6,194 nucleotides of DNA, taken from positions 1 through 6,194 of the forward strand of contig JABJPQ010000030.1 in assembly GCA_018663815.1 (NCBI GenBank), given 5' to 3'. A program made the translations under genes and the position numbers. Every line of letters begins with the position of its first letter. The stretch's first letter is position 1. Below the pieces are notes generated by a model. The model was given only the letters and a program-made list of their open reading frames with translations. It was not told the DNA's origin and searched no databases. Origin of the DNA: Halobacteriovoraceae bacterium. Lineage in GTDB: Bacteria; Bdellovibrionota; Bacteriovoracia; Bacteriovoracales; Bacteriovoracaceae. This document shows, piece after piece, positions 1 through 5,457 of this stretch.

Positions 1-453
1 AATGTCTCGATGAATAATATTAAATGGCTTACCTGTTAGCTTATCTTGAAAGGTATGTGCGTACTGAAGTGCAATAGATACCTGTGAAACAATATAAGTT
101 GATATTTCAACAGGAAACACGTATTTCATTTGTTTTAATCGATCTAAAAATTGTTTTAAATTTGCCCCGTCGACATACTCCATAGCTGAGTAGAGTTGCT
201 CATTAACAAGACCATAGTCATAGACTTGAACAATATTTGGATGAAGTAAACTAAAAGTGACTTTTAACTCATCTTCAAACATTTGTACGAAAGAGGTATT
301 TTTTGAATACTGTGGCTGAACCATTTTTATGGCCACAATTTTATTGGCTTGCTCACCAAGGTAGCTGGCTCGACATATCTTAGCCATACCTCCATCAACA
401 AGGTGATCCAAAATTAAATATTTACCAAATCGTTGGTATTTTTGTTTACCCAT
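1..453 (-). CDS. Ser/Thr protein kinase, N-terminal part (cut by window edge)
   Basis: I translated this from the ATG at 453-451; the frame stays open for 151 codons to base 1, where the window ends. It is the N-lobe and start of the C-lobe of a eukaryotic-like (Hanks-type) protein kinase, which transfers phosphate from ATP to Ser/Thr of target proteins. Visible motifs are a glycine-rich loop variant VDGGMAKICRA (about residues 19-29), the ATP-anchoring lysine in VAIK (K43), the helix-C glutamate (E62), HPNIV (71-75), a hinge-like MEYVDG (91-96) and HRD (148-150), the start of the catalytic loop. The DFG motif and everything after it lie outside. The loop reads DGGMAK rather than GxGxxG, as is common in myxobacterial and Bdellovibrio-type kinases. 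TGAGG at 465-461 lies 7 bases before the ATG and supports this start. The gene follows the lipoprotein gene on the same strand after 98 bases, so it may be the last part of that operon or have its own promoter. Any C-terminal sensor or TPR region is not visible. Confidence 0.93.
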   Translation of the reverse strand, partial: MGKQKYQRFGKYLILDHLVDGGMAKICRASYLGEQANKIVAIKMVQPQYSKNTSFVQMFEDELKVTFSLLHPNIVQVYDYGLVNEQLYSAMEYVDGANLKQFLDRLKQMKYVFPVEISTYIVSQVSIALQYAHTFQDKLTGKPFNIIHRDI

Positions 454-551
454 TAATTATCCTCAAATTCTTATCGACATAAAATGATAAGCCTTTAAGG
501 ATTTCCCTAAAACTGTAAAAGATTGATTTATTCTAATGAGTTACGCAGGTT
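454..551 (-). promoter_or_regulatory. Leader between lipoprotein gene and kinase gene
   Basis: This 98-base gap holds the ribosome binding site of the kinase (TGAGG, 465-461) and, just upstream of it, a 6-base inverted repeat: CTTATC at 470-475 and GATAAG at 486-491, with 10 bases between. A TATCAT box on the minus strand inside this repeat resembles a -10 element, but no good -35 box sits at the usual distance, so a separate kinase promoter is only possible. No GC-rich hairpin followed by a T run is seen, so I find no intrinsic terminator separating the kinase from the upstream genes. Confidence 0.35.
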
Positions 552-565
552 CTAGAGTGCTCTAG
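552..565. repeat. 14-base palindrome over the lipoprotein stop codon
   Basis: CTAGAG at 552-557 and CTCTAG at 560-565 are exact reverse complements separated by two bases. The first three bases are the TAG stop of the lipoprotein gene read on the minus strand. It could fold as a 5-pair stem with a 4-base loop at the end of the reading frame. No T run follows on the minus strand, so it does not look like a rho-independent terminator. Confidence 0.4.
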
Positions 566-1067
566 TCATAAACCCAGGAATAGTCACCTTTATGGGTTCA
601 GCCTTAACGTCTTCCTGACAAAAGCCCATAATTTTATGTTGGCCAAGCTTCCAATCGAGGTAGTTTTGATGAGCTTTTAACTGATGACTAAAGTCCAGTA
701 AACTCACCCTTTTATAACCCGATTTTTCTATTTCTGAAACAATATGAGCCACACCTTTGGCCGTATTTAAGTCAGCATATACTAAAGCCACTTTAAAATG
801 AATGCACTTTGTAAGGTATTCAGAACTTTCACCCAACCAAAAAGAAAACTTCGATTCCTTACTTAGAGGGGCAATCAAAACCTCATGTGTAAGGGTTGCA
901 TCGTGATACCAAGAAAACCGCGAAAAACTAAGATCATCATCCCAGCTTTGTTCATTATATCGTCCTCCACTTAGCAAAACTTGTGACTGAGATATAGGTC
1001 TACGGGTTTGGTTAATAGAACAAGCACTTAATAAAAAAACAAACAAAATACAAATGGTCTTAATCAT
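552..1067 (-). CDS. Small lipoprotein of unknown function (171 aa)
   Basis: I do not recognise a family. Residues 1-16 form a typical lipoprotein signal: a short charged start (MIK), a hydrophobic stretch ICILFVFLL, and the lipobox LSAC with the acylated cysteine at C16. The residue after it is S17, which by the E. coli Lol rule would favour the outer membrane. The mature part is about 155 residues, mixed alpha/beta in character, with two cysteines (C88, C150) that could pair. No catalytic motif is evident. The start codon overlaps the stop of the upstream hydrolase gene by four bases (ATGA), and a strong ribosome site (AAGGA at 1079-1075, 7 bases before the ATG) lies inside the end of the hydrolase gene. 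This implies coupled expression and a shared pathway with the hydrolase and the PilZ protein. The lipoprotein call is firm; the function is unknown. Confidence 0.85.
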   Translation of the reverse strand: MIKTICILFVFLLSACSINQTRRPISQSQVLLSGGRYNEQSWDDDLSFSRFSWYHDATLTHEVLIAPLSKESKFSFWLGESSEYLTKCIHFKVALVYADLNTAKGVAHIVSEIEKSGYKRVSLLDFSHQLKAHQNYLDWKLGQHKIMGFCQEDVKAEPIKVTIPGFMTRAL

Positions 1068-1984
1068 AACCTCTTCCTTGTGTCTCCAATGAACTTGATT
1101 ATCTCCTTAAAGACATCCTTTCGACAAGTTTCATTTAGGATATCATGTCGCATTTTTGGATAATTAAGTGTACGTACAAATTTTTTATCCATACCGGAAA
1201 TAAAAAGCTTTGTTTTTTCAGCATCGACAACTCTGTCATCCCCTGAAATCAAAAAAAGACTCGGGGTCTGTATAAAGTAGCTAAGAGTATTAATCTTTTT
1301 TGTCGCATTTGCGGTCTCAACTCCAAGCTGAATTGTAATTGATTTGGAAATAAGGTGATCATGTAAAAATGAGATTGCTTTTTCTTTATCATGACTTAAG
1401 TCATAAGCATTATAAATTAATGGAACCCTTACCAAACTTAGTGCATCTGGTAGATTCGACAAAAATTGAAAGACTGTTTTGGGCAATGCTATTTTCGGTT
1501 TGATACAAGGATTGGAGAAGATAAAACTATCTACTCTAAAAGGTATTTTATACTCTTGGTTCGTCATTGTTCTTAAAACAACCAAACTGCCCAAACTATG
1601 AGAGATCATAACCGTCGTTATTTCACGAGATTTTTCTTGATAAAATTTTTTATTACAATGTTCTAAAAAATTTAAATAATCTTTAGTAAATGTCTCAAAC
1701 TTATCAATATAGCCACGATGCCCACCACTTAGACCGTGCCCAAACAAATCCATCACTGAAATAATAACTTCTCCACCAAAGTGACATCTCAAAGCATCAA
1801 ATAGATCATCATGCCTTCTATGGTACTCAATCATCCCATGCTGAAAAATAACATGGACTATTTTTTTCTTAGACGCTAGTTTTTTGAGGGGTAAATAATG
1901 TTTATAATAAATATGCGAATTATCACGAAAACTAGACGGAAAAACACCGTCTTCAATTTTATGTAGCGCTGATGTCTTAACCAT
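1064..1984 (-). CDS. Alpha/beta hydrolase, monoacylglycerol lipase-like (serine hydrolase)
   Basis: This is a 306-residue alpha/beta hydrolase of the Hydrolase_4 / monoacylglycerol-lipase type, likely an esterase or (lyso)phospholipase acting on acyl-lipid substrates; the substrate cannot be read from the sequence. Motifs in order: FQHG (47-50, oxyanion region), the family hallmark MDLFGHGLSGGHRGYI (78-93), the nucleophile elbow SHSLGS with Ser130, the acid in SGDDRVVD (Asp250 most likely) and the histidine in MRHDILNE (His280). The triad is complete. The elbow starts with Ser128 where most relatives have Gly (GHSMGG). There is no signal peptide or membrane segment, so it is probably cytoplasmic. 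Its start overlaps the end of the PilZ gene by 8 bases and no Shine-Dalgarno sequence precedes it, so translation probably depends on ribosomes finishing the PilZ gene. The next in-frame ATG (residue 51) would remove the oxyanion motif, so the start at 1984 is preferred. Confidence 0.88.
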   Translation of the reverse strand: MVKTSALHKIEDGVFPSSFRDNSHIYYKHYLPLKKLASKKKIVHVIFQHGMIEYHRRHDDLFDALRCHFGGEVIISVMDLFGHGLSGGHRGYIDKFETFTKDYLNFLEHCNKKFYQEKSREITTVMISHSLGSLVVLRTMTNQEYKIPFRVDSFIFSNPCIKPKIALPKTVFQFLSNLPDALSLVRVPLIYNAYDLSHDKEKAISFLHDHLISKSITIQLGVETANATKKINTLSYFIQTPSLFLISGDDRVVDAEKTKLFISGMDKKFVRTLNYPKMRHDILNETCRKDVFKEIIKFIGDTRKRL

Positions 1985-2744
1985 GAGTTAAATAGTTTTG
2001 AATAGCTTCTTTAGCATCCTCATTTAAATCAACAAAACGAAAAGAGAATCCTTGTCCACCATCAAGTAATCTCACAACTTCACCTCCTGCCACAAAGTGA
2101 TGTTCAGTATTATCCGGATGTACATTAATAGATATTCCATCTCCAACATTCGCTGGTACATGATCAATTAAAACCTGCATCCCACCAATCGAAATATCCC
2201 TGCAAATCCCAACATAAACTTCTTGCTTATTTTCTAAGTACATACGTGCAATAAATGGTTTACGTATATTTTTTCTCCTATCCTCTTCAGTGATAGGAGG
2301 AGGAGTCTCTTCAAATACTTCAGCATAATCTGAAAAGTCGGCTAGCATTGTCCAGTCAGTCATTCCTCTTAAAAATAAAAAAGTCTTTTCATTAATTCTA
2401 TTTTCACGATAAAGTTTTTGTATTATTTCTAAGGAATAAGGACCATACTCAACATCTTGTCCCCCTCTGTCTGTTCCAATTTTTAGAAAGATAGAGTTTT
2501 CATTGTTTGATAATACTTTTAATGACATTTCTCCTTGAATGACTTCAGGAAAATCATCTTCAACTGTCACTTTTTCTTGGTTAAACTCCTCTACGTCTTT
2601 AACCTTTACCCAATTTTCATACCCTTTCGTCCAAATATAATCATCATCACCGATACTTCCGGCTTCAATAAATTTATCTATAACTATTTTTTCAACAGGA
2701 CCTTTTCGTTCCCCATCTTCAACATAGTACCATTTACCATCCAT
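1977..2744 (-). CDS. GYF-GYF-PilZ domain protein, putative c-di-GMP effector
   Basis: This 255-residue protein appears to join three domains. Residues 4-55 form a GYF_2-type (DUF4339) domain: WYYVEDGERKGP, then AGSIGDDDYIWTKGYENWVKV. Residues about 99-142 look like a second, diverged GYF-type repeat (EYGPYSLEIIQKLY, then RGMTDWTML). Residues about 155-252 form a PilZ domain, the classic c-di-GMP receptor, with both signature elements: RKNIR (R157, R161; the RxxxR motif) and DISIGG (D183, S185, G188; D/NxSxxG). The ligand residues are intact, so c-di-GMP binding is expected though unproven. GYF-type domains usually mediate protein contacts. There is no signal peptide or membrane helix, so it is soluble. 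GGGAG-like pairing is provided by GGGAG's close match GGGAG at 2756-2752, 7 bases before the ATG, which supports the start. It is first in the operon with the hydrolase and lipoprotein genes, suggesting that it senses c-di-GMP for this set. Confidence 0.88.
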   Translation of the reverse strand: MDGKWYYVEDGERKGPVEKIVIDKFIEAGSIGDDDYIWTKGYENWVKVKDVEEFNQEKVTVEDDFPEVIQGEMSLKVLSNNENSIFLKIGTDRGGQDVEYGPYSLEIIQKLYRENRINEKTFLFLRGMTDWTMLADFSDYAEVFEETPPPITEEDRRKNIRKPFIARMYLENKQEVYVGICRDISIGGMQVLIDHVPANVGDGISINVHPDNTEHHFVAGGEVVRLLDGGQGFSFRFVDLNEDAKEAIQNYLTHG

Positions 2745-2751
2745 AAAATTG

Positions 2752-2756
2752 CTCCC
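2752..2756 (-). promoter_or_regulatory. Ribosome binding site of the GYF-PilZ gene
   Basis: On the minus strand GGGAG lies 7 bases upstream of the ATG at 2744. It is the only strong site in the three-gene operon that stands outside a coding region, consistent with this being the first gene. Confidence 0.6.
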
Positions 2757-2829
2757 TACTTAAGGTGTCATTACTAGCAACAGAATTCACCTAACATCAA
2801 AAATTCTATCTACCTAAGATAAGATTATT

Positions 2830-2866
2830 TTACCTTAAATCAATGAGATGCATTTATTTAAGGTAA
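2830..2866. repeat. Long inverted repeat (hairpin or operator)
   Basis: TTACCTTAAAT at 2830-2840 is an exact reverse complement of ATTTAAGGTAA at 2856-2866. After one mismatched pair (2841/2855) four more pairs form, AATG (2842-2845) with CATT (2851-2854), leaving a 5-base loop. It is 37 bases long with 15 of 16 positions paired. No T run follows directly on either strand, and it lies between two divergent genes, so an operator or cruciform is more likely than a terminator. Confidence 0.7.
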
Positions 2867-2890
2867 GTTTTTCCTCTCGATTAAAGTTTT

Positions 2891-2910
2891 TCCGACAGGT
2901 TCCGACAAGT
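2891..2910 (+). repeat. 10-base tandem repeat upstream of the vWA gene
   Basis: TCCGACAGGT at 2891-2900 is followed at once by TCCGACAAGT at 2901-2910, with one difference. The period of 10 bases would place two identical protein contacts on one face of the helix. It lies 34-53 bases before the vWA start codon, where an activator or repressor could act. It is more GC-rich than its surroundings. Confidence 0.5.
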
Positions 2911-2916
2911 ATTGTG

Positions 2917-2928
2917 AAGTTTAAACTT
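2917..2928. repeat. 12-base perfect palindrome before the vWA start
   Basis: AAGTTTAAACTT is a perfect 12-base palindrome ending 15 bases before the ATG at 2944, just upstream of the ribosome binding site AAGG (2931-2934). It could be an operator overlapping the transcript start or leader. In AT-rich DNA a palindrome like this can also occur by chance. Confidence 0.4.
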
Positions 2929-2943
2929 ACAAGGTCAGTAATT

Positions 2944-4371
2944 ATGAAAGGTAGTATTCTTTATTTAGTTTTACTCTTAACTTTTGTTTCTTGTGCAGAG
3001 GAAGTCTTTACTCAAAATAATGATGATGCGTCATTAACCACGAATACAGTTGAAACATTTGACCTAGATTATTGTGCTCAAATGAAACCTGTGAAGCCAC
3101 CTGTCGACATATTATATCTTATCGATAACTCTGGAAGTACTCTCGCTAGTAGTTTCCAAGAAATTAAAAGCCAAATACAAAGCACAATTAATACAATTTC
3201 AAAAGATTTTGATTATCATATTTACTTTGCACCTCTTAATGCTAGCGCACAAGATAGCATTCAAGGTTATCCTTTAATTGTAAGTGATCCTTCCTCTATC
3301 CCAAATATAGCCTCAGTAAATATTATTCAACCCGAAAACCTTAATATGTTTGCTCAGGCAAGTGGAAATAATAGCGAACATGGGCTTCAAAGAGTTAAAA
3401 GTATTATTGACTTTAATAGGGGCAATGGAATATTTAGAAACAATGCTAATACAATTACAGTTATGATCTCAAATGGTGATGACACTCAAACTCAAACAAC
3501 AATAGGTGGAAATATAGTGTTTGATCCTATTGTTTATGCTCAACTTAGAGATGGGTTTAAAGCATATACAAGTAAATACGCTCAATCAAATACGATTACA
3601 AACCCTCTTAACTTAGAATCATTTCGTTTTATTTCACTCGTTGCGCACTCGGCATGCAACGGTTGGAAAAAAGGGACAACGTATAAAATGATGTCAGCCG
3701 ACCTCTATGACTATCAAGGCCTTAGTGATAACAGCACAAATAAGGATAGTTATGATTTGTGCTCACAAAATTATTCAAACATGTTTAATGCTGTAAATAA
3801 TAGTATTAAAGCTATCATTGAAGGCTATCACTATGATCACTGGAGAATAAGCTCAGCCAATGAATCCCAAATACAAGAAAACGATATTACATTAATTAAA
3901 TATAATAAAAAAAATGGAACATCTGAGAATATACCAACTGGAGCCGTAAATGGTTTTGAATATCTAGGGTACAAGGCAGACCAAAACACCAGATATCTTC
4001 CAAGCCTAGGTGAGCCTGCAACAGGACTAATAGTAAAGCTTAACGGAACAGCAAGGGTGATCTACCCTGATTGTGTCATCGCCAAAACGCGAACCCCAAC
4101 GGAATACTTTGGCTACTTTGCTATACCAAGAGATCCTGAGATTTCAACCATAAGAGTAGAAATTCGAGGTCAAGTCATTCCTCAATCGGCAGCTAATGGC
4201 TGGTCATTTTTAGGCTGGCGAGATACTCTCAATATAAAAGTTCCTGGTCCGACAGATGCAAGCACAATACCAGAGTTAAATAAATCCGGATATTTTCTTC
4301 AACTCCATGGCAATGCTATTTTTACCAATGGTCAAACAATAAATGTTTATTATAAACCAAAAGCTAATTAG
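2944..4371 (+). CDS. von Willebrand factor A domain lipoprotein
   Basis: This is a 475-residue lipoprotein. The frame is open back to an ATG at 2848, but the 32 extra residues are charged, lack a ribosome site and would bury the signal peptide. The start at 2944 has AAGG (2931-2934) 9 bases upstream and gives a clean lipoprotein signal: MKGSILYLVLLLTF followed by VSC, with the acylated cysteine at C17. The next residue, Ala18, favours the outer membrane. Residues about 53-210 form a vWA domain: VDILYLIDNSGST carries the metal-site motif DxSxS (D61, S63, S65), and MISNGDD (175-180) ends the central strand with the acidic residues expected for the third metal loop. The middle (about 211-300) and the C-terminal part (about 335-475, strand-rich) are not recognised. 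Four further cysteines (C44, C238, C273, C377) could form disulfides. vWA domains usually bind proteins, so adhesion or envelope assembly is plausible. Its stop overlaps the convergent gene downstream. Confidence 0.85.
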   Translation: MKGSILYLVLLLTFVSCAEEVFTQNNDDASLTTNTVETFDLDYCAQMKPVKPPVDILYLIDNSGSTLASSFQEIKSQIQSTINTISKDFDYHIYFAPLNASAQDSIQGYPLIVSDPSSIPNIASVNIIQPENLNMFAQASGNNSEHGLQRVKSIIDFNRGNGIFRNNANTITVMISNGDDTQTQTTIGGNIVFDPIVYAQLRDGFKAYTSKYAQSNTITNPLNLESFRFISLVAHSACNGWKKGTTYKMMSADLYDYQGLSDNSTNKDSYDLCSQNYSNMFNAVNNSIKAIIEGYHYDHWRISSANESQIQENDITLIKYNKKNGTSENIPTGAVNGFEYLGYKADQNTRYLPSLGEPATGLIVKLNGTARVIYPDCVIAKTRTPTEYFGYFAIPRDPEISTIRVEIRGQVIPQSAANGWSFLGWRDTLNIKVPGPTDASTIPELNKSGYFLQLHGNAIFTNGQTINVYYKPKAN

Positions 4372-5444
4372 GCCATTGAAGATTTTTGCTGATTTGAATC
4401 AATAACTCTATTCATAAATTGAATATTAGGTAACAGTTTTTTTACTTTTAAATAATTCACTTCAACGGATAATGATTTTCCATCCGCTGCAATAATCGCC
4501 TCACCTACAATTCCATGATCTCTCGCATCTTCAAGGCTTTCAATTCCAATAAACATCTTTTTTTCTTTCCAATAGTTTAAAAGATCACTAACAGGAACAA
4601 GTGTAAACGCACCATCGATATTGGGTTGAGACTTTAATATTTTCCAAATGTTCTCTAAAAATGTTTGACATTTTTTACTGACTTTTAATTTCTTGTCTTC
4701 TGTAAGATGTTTTTCTGTATTGTAAAAAATAAACAGCGATCGAACACGATCAATGTCTTGCATGATAAGTACTTTAGGTAAACCATCCTTATCTGTTTCG
4801 ATCTGCATTAGACCTAAACTTTCTAGGATAATTACCAACTCATCCATTTTAGCTTCAGTAATCCCAAAAATTTCATGAGAGTAAAGAGAAATTGTTTTTT
4901 TATGAACCGCAACTCCTCTCTCATGCTTTTCACCGTGAGCACGATAAACAAGAAAGAGCATACCAAGAATTTTTATAATATCTGCCGTCTTAAAAAACTC
5001 ATAACCTTTATGTTTTCCTGCACCATAAATAACTGAGGCTGAATTTGATTCCAGTTCTTTAATCCTAGCATTTGCACCACGAAGTCTATTTGCAAGTGTA
5101 TTAATAATCGTTTTAAACCAAGGGTTAAGACCTGACATGGTTTTACTAAATGCCGTAAAAGAAATCTCAATGACATCCGATGAAACCATGGCCGCAGCAG
5201 AGCAAGATCTTTTTCCGCCTCCATCATCAGCAAAATAAGCCATCTCGCCGATAACTTCACCAACTCTTAAAACGGCAATCTCAACAAAGCCCTTCCCTTT
5301 AGGTTTAAAAAGTCTCAATTGCCCATTTTGAATAATATATAATGAGTTGGCTTTTTCACCATCATTAAAAAGCACCTCTCCTGGCTTTAATCTTCTCAGC
5401 CCAGACTTAGGTGCTTTAGAATTTGCTTTTGCAACACTTCCCAA
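4368..5444 (-). CDS. Cyclic-nucleotide-binding (CRP-like) domain protein with unrecognised C-terminal region
   Basis: This is a 358-residue protein. Residues about 15-105 form a cNMP-binding beta-barrel like that of CRP/FNR and PKA: PGEVLFNDGEKANSLYIIQNG, then the phosphate-binding cassette, GEMAYF (66-71) and KRSCSA (78-83). Aligned by eye with E. coli CRP, E67, R79 and S80 match its cAMP contacts E72, R82 and S83, so true cyclic-nucleotide binding is plausible. A long helix (about 107-133) matches the CRP dimer helix. The remaining roughly 225 residues are not the short CRP helix-turn-helix. Residues about 150-235 are helix-rich and could be a diverged winged helix; about 250-350 is unknown. 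The start is TTG at 5444, supported by GAAAGG at 5457-5452, 7 bases upstream; there is no nearby in-frame ATG. It begins one base after the thiolase stop and so is probably coupled to it. It could be a transcription regulator or a cNMP-gated adaptor. Confidence 0.85.
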   Translation of the reverse strand: MGSVAKANSKAPKSGLRRLKPGEVLFNDGEKANSLYIIQNGQLRLFKPKGKGFVEIAVLRVGEVIGEMAYFADDGGGKRSCSAAAMVSSDVIEISFTAFSKTMSGLNPWFKTIINTLANRLRGANARIKELESNSASVIYGAGKHKGYEFFKTADIIKILGMLFLVYRAHGEKHERGVAVHKKTISLYSHEIFGITEAKMDELVIILESLGLMQIETDKDGLPKVLIMQDIDRVRSLFIFYNTEKHLTEDKKLKVSKKCQTFLENIWKILKSQPNIDGAFTLVPVSDLLNYWKEKKMFIGIESLEDARDHGIVGEAIIAADGKSLSVEVNYLKVKKLLPNIQFMNRVIDSNQQKSSMA

Positions 5445-5457
5445 TTTACAACCTTTC
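5445..5457 (-). promoter_or_regulatory. Ribosome binding site that fixes the TTG start of the cNMP-binding gene
   Basis: GAAAGG at 5457-5452 on the minus strand is followed by 7 bases and then TTG at 5444. The site lies within the last codons of the thiolase gene, whose TAA (5448-5446) ends one base before the TTG. This arrangement both supports the rare start codon and suggests translational coupling. Confidence 0.6.

Larger units (their letters stand above)
2745..2943. promoter_or_regulatory. Divergent promoter/operator region between PilZ operon and vWA gene
   Basis: This 199-base region separates two genes that point away from each other, so promoters for both should lie here. I cannot place a convincing -35/-10 pair for either. 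A TAGAAT box on the minus strand near 2806 is a possible -10 for the PilZ operon, but lacks a good -35. The region is rich in a short motif: ACCTAA at 2789-2794 and 2812-2817, ACCTTA at 2832-2837, and its complement TAAGGT at 2761-2766 and 2859-2864. The middle copies are 20-23 bases apart, about two helix turns. Together with the inverted repeat, tandem repeat and palindrome listed separately, this suggests regulator binding sites. Confidence 0.5.

Noticed and set aside
552..565. The 14-base palindrome at the lipoprotein stop as a rho-independent terminator
   Set aside because: No T-rich tract follows on the minus strand, and the stem is only five pairs with a realistic loop.
2535..2777. Open frame of 80 codons on the plus strand inside the PilZ gene, and similar small frames at 4973-5263, 5423-5779, 5796-5984 and 5815-6075
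   Set aside because: They lie opposite or within genes with clear domain matches, show low-complexity or unnatural composition, and have no independent support.
2848..2943. N-terminal extension of the vWA protein from the ATG at 2848
   Set aside because: No ribosome site precedes it, the 32 residues are basic and not signal-like, the region contains regulatory-looking repeats, and the ATG at 2944 gives a proper lipoprotein signal.
4338..4357. Overlapping AT-only inverted repeats near the end of the vWA gene as a terminator for the cNMP-binding gene
   Set aside because: The stems contain almost no G or C, exclude each other, and no T run follows on the minus strand; likely chance in AT-rich coding DNA.
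4409..4443. Hairpin TATTCA/TGAATA (4409-4425) followed by a run of seven T at 4437-4443, as a terminator for the vWA gene
   Set aside because: The stem is AT-only and weak for RNA, 11 bases separate it from the T run, and it lies inside the coding sequence of the opposite gene. It may contribute but I cannot support it as an intrinsic terminator.
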